A DNA stretch of 64,000 nt from Sphagnum compactum (GCA_965153455.1 OZ234502.1:5373267-5437266), one strand, 5' to 3'; positions 32,731 to 45,103 are shown, counted from the stretch's first letter. Program-made: numbers and translations. Notes: generated from the sequence alone by a model not told the origin.

Positions 32731-35047
32731 ATGGGGTTATATGGGGAGAGTCAGGACGTGGTTGATCAGCTTCTAGTATCAATGCCTTGCAATATGCCTA
32801 GTGCTGCTGCTTATGATAGCTTAGCGGATTGCGAAGCTGCAGTAACCTCATGTACATCTGAACATCCTGATGTGAAGTTTTTTGATGAAAACCTGCTTGA
32901 TCAGACGCTGCAAATTACCCGGCAGAGATCATCAGCGCTAGTGTCAAGTAGTGTCGGCATAGGAGTAGCTGTGGAGGAGCGCCTAGGACGTGATGATCAG
33001 GGAGCTGTCTCGTTCAAACGCAATTTCAAGGATGTTACGGCCTGCACCCGCGGGTTGCAGCTTGAAGTGAATTATAAGGAAGTTACAGTGGATATGATCT
33101 TGAATTGCTGCAACAATATTAAGGATCATGTGTGGGCCAATAAAGAATTGAAGGAGTTAGTGGGGGGTTACTTCGACACGAGCTTGAGTGCTTTGAACTT
33201 ATGTGGAGTGCTGCAAGATTGTCTTCAGAGGACACGAGAACGTCAGCATTATATTCGGGTACATGTAATATATATCAGACGGATTAATATAATCTTCATG
33301 AGAACTGCACAAAATTATATCCAGGATTCTAGGCTTTCATCGTTGCAGCTGATCAAGAAGATCACTTTAGGGTTTTTTATTTTCTGATGAATATATGGCC
33401 TTCCTCATGCTGCAGGTGGCACTGGAGCACATGTCTGCTGCACCGGAAGCTGACCATGATGATCCCAGCTGCATGACAGAAGTCATGACGGATTGTGAAG
33501 ACGTGGTGCTGAAGGAGCTTGACGCTTTTGCAGAAGCTCGGGACCCATTCCTTGACGATTTCACGGAGGAGTTCGAAAAGGTCTACGAGAGTCACGTAGC
33601 CATGCAGAAGAGGCTGGAGTTGAAGAAGACAAAGATCAACGAGAAGCTAAGTGCAATACAGGGATGGATCAAAATCTTCAACAATACATTTATACTATGC
33701 GGGCTTGTTGCGGATCAAAATTTACATCTAGAGGAACTAGAGAATACGACGACAAAACGCATAGAATATTTAACTACCGCGCGCCTTGGCGGAAGCGACT
33801 CCTGCTGGTGCAGGCCGCTTAGTCCCAGCAGCAGTTTCTGCAGTCGCTTCTATTTGCGGATCAAAGCGACAAAAGCAATTGTAGAAGCTGCATTCCGAGG
33901 AAACTATGTGGCAATCCAAGACCTCAACAACATCAAAGTTTCTGTCGATCGTCTAGAGGTATTTCAGATATCCTTAAAGTCGCCCTGTCTTCACGCTGTC
34001 TTTGTGCCTCCCTTGACCCCCTATCCTCTCTTTCAATGGTATCTGCAAAGTAATGAAATTTCATTATATCTCAGCGTAAAAAGCTGAAACCCAGCATTTA
34101 ATGCACAAGGTTAGAGAGTAATTATACTAGTTGTACAGGTAGGAGCAGTGAAAATATATGTAGCAGCAGCATTGGAGGCGCTCAGAAAAAAAGGAAACCA
34201 CAGGATGAAACTCAGTTTACCACAAAATTTGAGGGTGTTCTGAGTCTCAACCCGCCTTAATGCTAATGTACTTTTTTGCAGGTTTTTTAAAAATCTCACC
34301 TGGTGTATGACCAAACTCAGGGTTCTGCTGCTGTGTTTTCCTTACTTTACGGATAACTCTATGATATATCATTTTATCTCAACCTCATATATTTTATAAT
34401 ATGTATACAAAGAGTAACTTCCCCTATATAATTTTTATTTCCTTAAAATTATGAGGTAGGTGGGTTGCGATCATCCAATAGAGAACTTAGCCAAATAAAT
34501 TTAGAAAACTTTAGGAAACGTTCTACATGTTGGCGACAAACTACTAGAACCTATTGTCTAAATATGGCAAATTCAAAAAAACAATTCTCAAAATGTGACC
34601 ACAAATTGCCATTTTATGTTATTTTAGAAAAAAAAAGCCTATGTACCTGCGGCAAGGCCTTTATCTTTTTTCTTTTTTTAAATTCTGTTGCCAGGATGCC
34701 AAATTTTTTATCTGACCAAGGAGATAATAATATCCTTTGATGTTTGAGGATTCTGTAATTATGTTTGTGAACTGCAGAGTGAAATAGCAGCGATTGTGCG
34801 GAACATCAGATTCGGAGACGAGCGACATGAACACGATCCGTTTTCTTTGCAAGTGGCGATGGTGGCCATCGGATGGAAACAAGCAGCATTCATCAAGTTG
34901 TTGACAGAGTTGCAAGAAAGTACTGTAACTTCATCGCACAACCGTATATGCAAGGCGCGACAACTGGTTCTCCAACGGATCGTAGAAAACCAAGAATACG
35001 TATTCAAAAGAAAACCGGATTTTCTACGGAAAGAGGACAAAGTATAG
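32731..35047 (+). CDS. UPF0496/DUF677 (AT14A-like) protein, three exons
   Basis: Proposed exons are 32731-33258, 33416-33958 and 34778-35047. Both introns (157 and 819 bp) are GT-AG, end in TGCAG and fall at phase 0. The product is 446 residues. An in-frame TGA directly precedes the ATG. Family hallmarks include 'ELVGGYFDTSLSALNLCGVL' (about 142-161), 'FTEEFEKVYESHVAMQKRLE' and the following helix, 'GNYVAIQDLNNIKVSVDRLE' ending exon 2, and 'RICKARQLVLQRIVENQ' in exon 3. In Arabidopsis, AT14A-type members are described as membrane- or cytoskeleton-associated proteins; the biochemical role is unknown. An oddity lies at 33775-33850: the frame used gives a Cys/Trp/Ser-rich stretch, while the +1 frame gives 'ATPAGAGRLVPAAVSAVAS'. 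The +1 reading resembles the small hydrophobic segment that relatives have here, so two compensating frameshifts may have scrambled it. Exon 2-3 similarity resumes intact afterwards. Confidence 0.85.
34015..34370 (+). repeat. Dispersed repeat in UPF0496 intron 2
   Basis: It shares 'TCAATGGTATC', 'AACCCAGCATTTAATGCACA', 'CAGTGAAAATATATGTAGCA' and 'GATGAAACTCAGTTTACCAC' with 49350-49800. It also shares the downstream 'TTTAC.GATAACTCT'. It is entirely intronic. Confidence 0.8.
34451..34625 (+). repeat. Dispersed repeat family A in UPF0496 intron 2
   Basis: It contains 'GATCATCCAATAGAGAACTT', 'AGCCAAATAAATTTAG' and 'TTGTCTAAATATGGCAAATT', matching the copy at 19.1-19.3 kb in the same orientation. 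The intron has thus gained two unrelated repeats. Confidence 0.65.
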
Positions 35048-35139
35048 TACCTACTTTTAGAATTATCATTTAAGAAAAACTCATAATTGATATCTAAAAT
35101 TGAAAATGTGCACCTTAAATTAAGAGCACAGGTGTGTCT

Positions 35140-35760
35140 GTCTGTTAAATTACAACCATACCTTGGAGCAGAATACGCAGGTTGACCTATCCTTGCAGAA
35201 TTGGTAGGCCCAGCTGATTCTGTGGAAAATTCTGCACATCTAAGATGCTCTTAAGTACTACAGAGTACTAGGGTGTCAATTCTGCACAGCTATAAAAGGG
35301 TGCTGTTAAATGTACTAGAGGGTGGCGACATCGATTCTGCACATCTAGGTGGTGATTCTGTTGCACATCTACCATTAGAGGTAGGGTGTAGTTTCTGGAC
35401 AAACTAGGTGCTATTTGAGTTGAACAGAAGGGAGGCTGATTCTGCTGCGGATTCTGCACACAGGTTGCTCTAATTAACGCTAAAGAGCAGGTTGCCAATT
35501 CTGTACACAAACCTAGGAGCTCAATTCTGCACACCTAGGTGCGCTTAACTTGAGAGGGCAAGGCACTGATTCTACAGAAGATTCTGCACACCTAGGTGTG
35601 CTTAACTTTAGAGAGCAAGGCACTGGTTCTGCTGCAGATTCTGCACACCTAGGTGATTGAAAAAATGTTACAGAGCGGTGTGCCAATTCTGCACATCGAG
35701 GTTCGCTTGACGCTAGAGAGTGGATTGGAACTTGGAACTGGACTAAGATACTTGGCTGCA
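35140..35760. repeat. Minisatellite directly downstream of the UPF0496 gene
   Basis: About eight imperfect units of 60-70 bp are built from 'GATTCTGCACACCTAGGTG', 'GCTTAACTT.AGAG' and 'GCAAGGCACTG'. On the - strand one frame stays open through several units (35776-35268, in two frames) and would encode a repeating 'PRCAES...PVPCSLKLS' peptide. I treat that frame as a by-product of the repeat. Confidence 0.85.
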
Positions 35761-35769
35761 TTCTGTAGT

Positions 35770-37730
35770 ACTTCAACTTTGTGGGGCTTCCACCTCGTCT
35801 AGCTAGATAGAATTGGTTTATGACTCTTCAGGGCAGAGACTAGAGACATTGTGATGCGCTCAGACACCGGCCAAAGTTTGGTGTCCCCTCCATTCTAGAC
35901 TCATGTGCAGTGTACTTAGGAGCAATTCTGGCATAACCCATCGATCCACTTGGGCTTCACCACCCTAATGTGTTTCACCATCTGTCTCCAATTTAGTATG
36001 TTGAATATTTATCATCTTTATGGATATCATGTAAAAGGTGGAACCATTATGTGATTAGCTGCTTGTTCTTATGATTTTAGCTGCTTTAAGGTTTGATGCA
36101 TATGTTAGGAATTTATTGCAAGACATTAATGATTTCTTAGTCAAAAATATTTGTTCTTGAAACTTGGTTTAATGTGAATGAGGTCCAAATATATTTTTTT
36201 GTGTTTGAGGATTTATTCTCATTGTGTGCCTTTGGAGACTCACCTTTCTTGTTTTGAGATTTTTAAGTGCACACCAAAAAGAACAAGTTTGTTGGTTTGT
36301 GTTTTTTTTGTGCCTTGACCTAAAATCTTTTTGAAACACGAAAGAAAGTATTTATGTGTGTAACTTTCTTAGTTTTGATAGTGTTAGGCATCAATCTTAT
36401 AGCACACAACATATAGCTCCGAGAGTTATGACTCTGAACACCAAATTTGCATCATTTTAATTGTTGTTCTTGTTAAGAATTCTGCAGTTTCAATATGATC
36501 TCAGAAGGATAGATATTGTGAGCAGGTAAGGGGGGAGAGACCTAGCTATAGGGTCTTAGGTTCAGGTCCTTTTATTTCTTTAGAAAACTTACCAAATGAG
36601 AGGATCACAAGATGAGTCCTCATGTACAATACAATGATTAAGGTTGACCCCGTTGGACATGGATCTGATCAAATATAGAACAATGACAAATGTCAGGTAT
36701 TTATTGCAGAATGTTAATTCTTTTGTAGTTGATATTTGTTATTGAAACTTTGTTTAGCCTAGTGTGAGCAAAGTTTTTGTTTTCTCATGTTTTGGGAGGT
36801 TTACCTTCAATGAAGATGAGACTCCATAAACACAAATGAAAAACACAATTTTTTTGGACCCAAGTTTGTGTTTTCATTTTGGGTCATTTTGGATGGAGCG
36901 TCACCTACTAAGGAATATTAAACCATGTTCAGACATCATGTTGGACAGACTATAAGCAAGTATGTTCTTGTGGTCAGTGAAATCCATTAACAAGTTAGTT
37001 TCACAATTCAAGGATTGGCTACCATGGGTGTTGGCACAAGGTTCCTCCCCCATAAAATGGTGGAATTTTTAAGGGAATGGGCTTCAACATGTGTAAAAAA
37101 CAAGAAAATGTTTGCTAAATTATGTATGGAGTTAATGAAACATGCTGTTTCTTTGTTTTCCAGAAACTTCTTGTTTTCTAAGAAACTTTGGTATTGCAGT
37201 TTTATCTTCAATTCGTATTTTTTCAATTTGCAGCTTGCACCCTAAATTTGCATGCAATCATTCACATGATTTATGCATATCAAAATGTCTCATTGAATTA
37301 CTTCCTATGTAATTATCCAAAAAATTTATGAAATGATGGTGGAAAACAATTATGAACACTTGCCTGCCTTTAATCTGTTATATAACATGATGGGAAAGAA
37401 TGACCATTTACACATATGCATGCCTTTGACATATTATAAAACAAAAACCCATATTCCATAAGATGCCAAACCTGGGATGTGTCTTTGATGTCTAACATTA
37501 AATCCATAGCATCAAAACCCTTGACTTGCTAATGGGTGCAACTTGGTCAACATTAATAAGTTTCTCAACAAAATTCTGCATTTGTGAAGGATTGAGCAAA
37601 ATTTGCTGTTTAATTGTGCTACCAAATTTTCCACATCAAACTCATGATATCTACCTTTGTCCACACACTTTTGGCTCTATGGACCAAAAAAAAGAAGTAT
37701 ATGGTAGTAATACATTTCACTTTTGTGATG
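35770..37730. other. Intergenic; a weak tRNA-like element, otherwise nothing
   Basis: A box-B-like 'GGTTCAGGTCC' at about 36560-36572 follows 'GAGCAGGTAAGG'. No stem-loop set convincing enough for a tRNA was found. Frames such as 37015-37245 have no motif. Confidence 0.4.
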
Positions 37731-37737
37731 TAGCTGA

Positions 37738-37800
37738 ACTGAGGATCATCCACAAGAAGATTTAGCCACATTTAGCTATAAATGAGATATGAATGTAAAA
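37738..37800 (+). repeat. Family A repeat fragment
   Basis: The sequence 'GAGGATCATCCACAAGAAGA' followed by 'TTTAGCCACATTTAGCTA' matches the 19.1 kb copy across the palindromic core only. Confidence 0.55.
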
Positions 37801-37804
37801 AAGT

Positions 37805-39045
37805 TTAAGCATATTTCTATTTTATTGTTAACTACCTACTGGAACATGACATATAAATCTGGCAATATCCTTTATTCCTCACAATCTGACAATTAAAATC
37901 CCAAAAATCCACCTTTCACATACTTCATTCTTCAACTGGTAAAATTTCATCAGGAAAAGAAAATGCTGCTAGTGGGCCTCCTGCATAAGCCACACAATTA
38001 GCATGCTTCTTTTTGCTGCAAGCACATCTTTAAATAATTATGCAAAAAGGCCTGTCAACTAGGCCACAATCCACCAGTTGCTTTTTATATTGTTCAAGTT
38101 AAGTACACAAATCCAAAGTTTTAAGTGTTGGGTCCCACATCTATGTTCTGATTTTAATGTAGACTTTTCAGGTGAGGTCATATTTGAAAACAACTAAATT
38201 TTTGCTTGCTGCATAAATTAAAAATTTCAAAGAAAGCCTTTTTTTTGGCTTATCAGGCATATAGGGGTTAAATGCACCTAGGTACCAGCGGTCTTTTTTG
38301 TGGCAAAATTTCGTCAAATGGTGAAACAAAAAAAGGTTGGCAATATGTATATGGAAAAAAATGAAAAAAAATACAAATTCACCAAAAGTTAGAGTTTCAA
38401 AGTGACAAGTAGCAACACTACGCCATTTGTTTGCGATCATTTCACCAAGCCATCTCCTTCCACTCAAGTGCTTTTTGCCATTTACCTACACTCTACCATA
38501 ACCTTTCGCAACTTACTTACACTCTCCTCCTATCCTCTTACCATTGCTATCTAGCTCTATTGAAGCTTGTCACCATGATGCCTCTCCACTTAGTGTGCTT
38601 GTCATCACTAGTATGTACTATGTATTAAGGTGTGTAATTAATTTCATTATGGATCCCTAAATTTTGTGCCATTGTGTACAAAACTTTGGGAGCTACATTA
38701 ATTTCAAGCTTGGTTTTCAAGCCTCAATCAAAAGAAGATGCACACGAACACAATAGAGTGGAGAGAAGTTTGCAACTCCAAGCTCTAGTAACAAGCAATG
38801 GAATCTTGATTTATAGTGAAGTTCAATTGTTCAAGAATTGAAGTGCTCATTTTTTTTCCCCTCATTTTTTACGATCTTCCTATTGTGAGTTGTGACTCAT
38901 GACGCACAATAGAGTCAGCTAATCTTTTGGGCGCTCAAGCATCAGGTGTGCACACACTAAATTGTGTTATGCTTGTGTGCATGTTCTTTTGATCTTTTTA
39001 TGGTCTTTTGATATTTTTGGTCTTTTGATCTTATTAGTTATGTTC
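37805..39045. other. Intergenic, no gene seen
   Basis: AT-rich sequence with short frames only. Its end is the start of the third transposase relic. Confidence 0.5.
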
Positions 39046-39055
39046 GCCATCATCC

Positions 39056-41780
39056 ATGGCTCCTTTGACTATCCCCAAGAATTTTAAGTTCAAACCGCTT
39101 TTCCCTCTTCCTACTAGTGCTATAACCATTTTAGAGAGTGTAGATGTTGAAATGGTTGTTAAAACCCTAATTTCTGACACAATTGACTTAATTTTTGAAT
39201 CCAAAAAACCTCTTACTCCAAGCCCAAAGTCTCAAAGTTCAGTAGCAAAGAAGAAGAAATGTGATCATGAAGGTACTCACCATTTCCAAGATTGATGGGC
39301 TACAAAGCTTCCCTAGGCAAAATCAATAGTAGATTAAACAAGTAATGTGCATAAGGTTCAATGTGCAATTTGCACAAAAGTTGAAGAAACGGAAAAATTA
39401 CTAATGTTTAAGCTTGATAGTTTGCTTAAGCATGCTAGTAGGCGCAAAGCCAAGGTCTTGAAGTTAGGAGTAGCAACTGGTCCATTTTATTTTAATTTCA
39501 AAAGCTAACATGCACGAAACAAAAAAAATTACACTGTTGGGGATCATCCTTCAATTCTTGATCTTGTTGTTGTAGAGGTTCCCTAAGACCAGAGATGAAA
39601 ATTTGTCCAATTTGTTGTCTTTCATTTGTGTCCAAGGGTCGAACTATGACAAACTTTAAGGGTTTGAAGGATCTTTTTAGCCTACTTAAGGTAAAACACA
39701 CACCCAAAAAACACTAAATAGATTCTATAGGTTGGGGTGTTGCTGAATTGATGAACTAAGTTTTGTTGCAATCCATTCATGATGCTATCAATGGCGTTAA
39801 TTTTTTATTTGTGAATGCAAATGAAGTGACAAAAATTGACAATGCCTCTTGGATTTCTTTGCACCTTTATGTAATTCAAGGTTGGAACCAAATCATTCTT
39901 TTGGTTTGTGTAGAAAAAGTTGATGTGCAAGGGACAACTAATTATGTCTTTCAACTAATGTTCTGATCTTTGGATTCCTTTGCGGGTGTGAATGCTAAGG
40001 ATTTGGGGTCAAAGTTCATCTCCATGGGCTATGATGGCAGTAGTGTTTTCCAAGGTGCTAGAGTTGGTGAAACCATTTAGATGAAAGAAATAGTTGTTCC
40101 ATTCATGATCAAAGTCCATTGTTTTGCTCACTTGACGAATTTGGCTGTGTTGGTGTTATTGAAACTTAGTTTAATGATTTGGTTGGAGGTGCTATTACAA
40201 GCCATGTAAGTTTTTTCTCTCATTCACCTAAAAAGTTTCTTGAATTCCAGAAGTGATGTGCTCATAGAAAAAGGAAACAAGTTGTTCAGGAATGTGAAGA
40301 TAAGATGGATTAGTATGTTGTCTTTCGTGAAGTGTGTCATGGAATAGTATTGACCGTTGATGGCAAAGATGCATGTTGATGCATCAAGGAACAACACTAC
40401 TACTAAAGAACCTACTTTGTGATTTAGAATTGATTTTAGGGTTACATGCAGTTTTGTCGTTTTTAAATTCCATGCATACCCTAATCAAACTTGCACAATC
40501 CCATGATGTGTTCATATGCGATTTTGTTGATACAGTGAAGGTGTGTTAACTTGACCTTTATAACCTCTACTTTGATCCATTTATGCACCAAGTTTGACAA
40601 TCTTACTTTCGATGAATTCAAAGCTTTTGAGCCACTCACTAACAAGAATCTATCGATGAGTTGGTGTGAAGATTTGAGTGGTGAGGAGGTTGATTGTCTC
40701 ATCATTGAGTTTGTTGGTGCTAAGTTTTTTGTGAATTAGCATTGTCTTACAATAGGTGCTCCGAAACCTATGTTGAGGCCAGACTTCCCTTTGGTCATGG
40801 CTCATGTGAAATTAAAGTATGAAGATTTGCATGAGCTCTAATCCATGAATTGGAGGTCAAATTTCCAAATCATGAACTTATGTCAACATTGGGTGTGATC
40901 TATCTGAACTTCTGGGCTACAAACCTGCATGATGTTGAGAATGATTTCCATTTGTGCTTGATTATGATCAATGCTACCTATTGCAGTCGATAGAAAGTGG
41001 GAAAGGGTGGGATGTGAATGGATGTTTTTGTTGTGTGCTTCTATGTCGACGCCTATAACCATTGCTATCACCACACTCACAACACATAACATAAAAATAC
41101 CTTGAACAGTACACCACATCCAAACACAAAAGATTGCTCACTTGCAACAACACAAAAATCCAAGCCCAAAACATAGAAAACCAAAACACTTGGATAACAA
41201 AGAAAACTGCAAATTAGAAACTATGTTTTGGAGTTTCAAATCACCAAAAGTGATTTGAGGTTACACAAAATGACATTATATCCCATGACAAATATCTCGA
41301 ACCATGTTCACACATGAACTGGTTCAAAATTAACTAATTAGTTTAACTAACCCAATTTATCCCTAATTAACTAGGATCTAACTGAACGGTGAAACTAACA
41401 CACCTAACACTTTGCTTGATCTATATGAATTGAATTTGTAGTGTTTGTTTTTTAAAATGACCATGGCTACAAACAGTGAGTCGGTGTTGAAGGAAGTGTC
41501 GGATAAAACCTGGTCATTCAATTGTGCACAAAGATTATTTCTTTTCCCATCTTCAAGATCAAACTTTCAAAATTCATTAAGTTGGTTGAAATAACATGTG
41601 TTTAGGTCTTGGGGTTTGTCGAGGATAAACGTTGTTTTTTAGCAATGGCTTTCATAAAAAACAAGTTAAAGAACGGCTTGTTGTGCCATTTGGATCTTTG
41701 AACTCAATTCTATGCGCAACGATTTTACAAACTTGAGGACTTCCCATTTGAAGAGGCCTTACCTTGTGGGGCAACATGAA
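39056..41780 (+). pseudogene. hAT-like transposase relic C, split by a solo LTR
   Basis: A serine/lysine-rich leader (39056-39290) precedes the BED-finger region at about 39285-39470 ('VQCAICTKVEETEKLLMFKL', 'LLKHASRRKAK'). The core follows: 'NEVTKIDNASWISLHLYVIQ' (39817-39876), 'GYDGSSVFQGARVGETI' (about 40029-40080) and 'KVHCFAHLTNLAVLVLLKLS' (about 40113-40172). 'VKFPNHELMSTLGVIYLNFW' (about 40855-40917) runs into 'NATYCSR' near 40988. After the LTR insertion (41029-41400) the same protein resumes with 'LLDLYELNL' and 'CLFFKMTM' at about 41414-41470. It ends in the dimerisation-like block 'GFVEDKRCFLAMAFIKNKLK' (about 41610-41670). Several stops, many of them TAG, and frameshifts make it dead. 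Confidence 0.7.
41029..41400 (-). mobile_element. Solo LTR (372 bp) of the DNMT-bearing gypsy family
   Basis: The reverse complement starts TGTTAG and ends CACAACA. It matches 62223-62594 along its whole length (also 372 bp) and 55038-55310 over the first 270 bp. Similarity stops abruptly at both ends, which fixes the borders. No clear target-site duplication is visible (GTTTT versus CACCT). It sits inside hAT-like relic C in antisense orientation. Confidence 0.85.
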
Positions 41781-42130
41781 GACCTAATATTGTATTGATT
41801 CTTGAAAATAGAAATTTCATTACTAACGACATTTAGGTTTTATTCCAAGTCCCTTTTGTTGGGGTAGCTTTCCTTGTCCATTGTGCACAACTCATAATAT
41901 GAATTCTGAAATTGTTTTTTTTTTTTTTTGAAATTCTTGCCTATTTGTGAGTTTTTGAAGATTATTGAATCCTTACTAGTTGCTTACAAGTTTGATGGTC
42001 AAACAAAGAGTGCGGCATGGAATTCGGAGTGGGATTTGAACTTTGGGGTTTTTTCTTGTATCTTCTAAGTTCTTATATATTATTTGTTGTTTGTATCATG
42101 ATTCATGGTTGGAACTTGGCACTTGTGGGT

Positions 42131-42215
42131 TGTGTTGCGATGTGGTGTAGGGACATTACTTTGGACTAAGCAAAGTCTCAAGTTTGAAACTGGGGTTCAA
42201 TTCCTCAAGTAGTGC
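42131..42215 (+). repeat. tRNA-like SINE head
   Basis: A box-B-type 'GGTTCAATTCC' (42195-42205) sits in a good T-arm: TGGGG pairs with CCTCA around the loop TTCAATT. A 'GTGGTGTAGGGAC' box-A-like motif lies about 40 bp upstream. The anticodon stem is poor and no acceptor stem closes, so this is not a functional tRNA. Confidence 0.4.
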
Positions 42216-42679
42216 TTTTGAACTTTGCAGCATGCACATGGGCGGACCCTTTCACTTAGTTTCAGAGTTTTGAAATGTCTTGATTTGCCACATTGTCTAC
42301 CCAATAAAAATACATAATAGCCAAACTCTAGCCCTTGAAAAGAAAATGGTAGCCAAATGCATAACCAAAAAAAGAAGTAATAGCCAATTGTTTTATTAAA
42401 ACAATGGATGGAGTAACCATATTACACACTCCTTGCTAAATGTCACCTGAGTGGCTACTTCAAGAAATCAAAAAAAAAAACGCTGTTAAACATGTGGTGA
42501 GCTCGCTAGGGCAAAGGATATTTTGCCCACCAGAGAATATCATAGTATCTAAACAATTTCGGCAACAAACTGCCGAATAATAAATCAAATTTCAAATCTT
42601 AACTTTGGCACTTAATTTTTAAATTTTTAAAGTTTCAGTAGGTAATGGGTATATAAAATAATAAACAATAATGTTTGGG

Positions 42680-42760
42680 AAGAGTCTAATGTGTTATGAC
42701 TATCTCACTTCATAAGTCTCAGTACCTGAAGGTTTGCGGTTCAAACCTGGCAGTTGAATT
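42680..42760 (+). repeat. Second tRNA-like SINE head
   Basis: 'GGTTCAAACC' (42738-42747) is preceded by 'AATGTGTTATGACTATCTCA', giving the spacing of an internal Pol III promoter. It lies about 540 bp from the element at 42.2 kb in the same orientation. Confidence 0.35.
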
Positions 42761-42799
42761 TTTGATTTTATTAAGATTTCAGCGCATACTAAATAATTT

Positions 42800-45050
42800 T
42801 TCAAAAATTCGGCAAAAAAAAAAGAAATTTTTAATTTATGCCATATGTAGACGAACCTACAAAAGTAGAGTTGGCAAACCACAACACATCCCATTAAAAA
42901 AAGCTTACAAAAGTACAGAAGGTAGACCCCAAAACCAAGTGAAGTCACCCAAAACTCTTTTGTTACCCTTCTAATTATCCTACTATTTCAGACTAGCAAA
43001 TATTTCAAACTTACCATGCCTTTATCCTATTCAATTAGTATACATTTGAGGTTTACATTTTGAAGGGTACATGCCAAAACGTGCATACCTACATTTATGT
43101 GGTTACCATGAATTTCTTTGAATTATGGTGACTAACTATTGAATATTTTCTTTCGACATTTGGTTTATGTTCATTACACTAATTATGTTGAACAAAGTTC
43201 TTGCCATTTGCTCTTGAAACTCGTTTTAAAGAATTTACCAACATTTGCAATTATAAATATGCTTCAAATGTATTTTTAATGGTGTTGATTGACTTCATTT
43301 TATTTTTGTTAATTCCTCTTATAGGATATTCTAATGTGTTCATGTTTGCAATGCCAATTGCACAAGTGATCAGTTGCCAGAGTCATTTCATGGGAGAAAT
43401 ATGGAGACTTTCTTCCAATGCCAAATACACCAGATCTCATCTGACTTCCACATCTCATTCATCACACCTCCAACCTTATTCCTCTGGTGATTAGTTGCTT
43501 AATGTTGCTTTTCACACATTAGTTGCTCACTGTTGATTTTCACACCTTAGCCGCTCAGTATTGATCTTTATCTTGCCATCATTTTTCTATGGTGCATTCA
43601 CACTTGATGTTAAGTCAGTGTTAAGTGAAAATCTAGGTGGCATCCTAGGTGGCACCCAATGGTAAATGGGCGATGACTTAATGTTAAGTGAATGTTAGCT
43701 TAATATAAAATATTCATGATAAATAAGTTAAGTACTAAATGACTAGCATGGTGTTAGGGGACTCAAGTTTTGAGTCCCCAACACCAAATGTGACTGCACC
43801 TCTATCTAGCTAATTTAGCTCTCTATATGCATGGTTAATGTGCCCGAGGTTTCATGTTCCACCCTTTCTTATTCTAATCTACTTAATCGCCTGGTTGGTG
43901 ATTGGTGAAGTCAGATTATCTCACACACAAAAAGAATGATAGTAAGCTTTTTTCTTGAAATATTATCTCCTCTTCATATTTAAATCTTCCTAAGCTTATT
44001 ATGCCCATACCTATTATTGTCTCCTTCAATAATGTCTAATAGTGCCTAAAACCATTATTTTTGTTTATCCCTGTAAAATAATGTGTTAATTTGTTAATCT
44101 TGTACACCCCTCAGAAATAATGCCTTTCAGATGTTTTGCAAGTCCAGATAGTTTTCCTCAGCTGTCAGAAGGCTCTGAATGCAAAAGCACAAGGCAGTTG
44201 GAGTGACAGGCACCTAGTTCCTGCAAGAGGCCTCTTGTAAGCCTCTTGTAACCACAAGGTGCCACCTAAGTTTAAGAAGCTTGACATACAATGTAATCAT
44301 TCAGAGAATGGAAGAAGTCTGTAGAATACATCACAAGAAGAAATGCTTACAGGCATCTAATTCATCACACTTTGAAGCTCATTTTGTGATAAATTACTTT
44401 ACTTCTTTAGGTTCTAAACTTTAAGTACACTATCTGATAGTAGGGAATGGAATAAGTCTGTAGAATACAGGGCAAGAGAAAGAAATACACTTAACAGTGT
44501 AGAAGTACACAGAATGAAAGCTCGGGCTCTACCGAGTAATCTATACAGACTTCGGTAGTGAGCCCAGTTTTGACAATTAGGGTTTTGTGACTGTATGTAC
44601 AAGTTGCCAAGAATCTTAATCCTCTCCCAGTGCACCAAGTTCAGCATGACTAGAGTGAATACCTGATATTCATGCTCTGCAAACCATTGTGACATATGGG
44701 TGAAGGAACCTACTGTTTGTGATCAATCAGTCCTGAAACCTCTCAGCCAGACTTCTAGATGCACACTGAATTCATCATTCCAAAACCAAGGACATCCAAA
44801 AACACCAAAATCTAATCAAAAACTGTATTCCAGGCTGATGAAATTGACATGTTTTGTTCCACCCACAACTTGGATAAATCTGTAGTTGAGACAAATCGTT
44901 TTGAGTTACCCAACATGAGGTTGAAGAAGTGACAGTGAGAAAAACAGCTAGATTTAGGAGACAAATTATCTAACAAAAGGAAACTGAACCCTTCTTTGAT
45001 GGCCATTTTCTAACCTGCTGTCCAAACTTAGACCCATTTACAGGCATAGG
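42800..45050. other. Intergenic, short repeats only
   Basis: Three units of about 36 bp ('TTAGTTGCTCACTGTTGATT'-like) lie at 43485-43568. 'GAATGGAA.AAGTCTGTAGAA' occurs at about 44299 and 44445. A 97-codon frame at 43201-43494 has a hydrophobic stretch but no recognisable family. The CDPK-2 3' UTR probably ends near 45 kb. Confidence 0.45.
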
Positions 45051-45103
45051 ATGACAAGTGAAGACATCAGTATGGAGTACTGGGAGAAGCAGAGGCAGCC
45101 CAT

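Noticed and set aside
33361-33415. Earlier acceptor (CACTTTAG at about 33370) for UPF0496 intron 1
   Set aside because: It would add an in-frame stop (TGA) before the conserved exon 2; the acceptor at 33415 keeps phase 0 and family similarity.
35140-35760. CRISPR-like look of regularly spaced repeats
   Set aside because: Units are imperfect and contiguous with no unique spacers, and the host is a eukaryote; it is a minisatellite.
42131-42215. Functional tRNA gene
   Set aside because: T-arm is good but the acceptor and anticodon stems do not pair properly.
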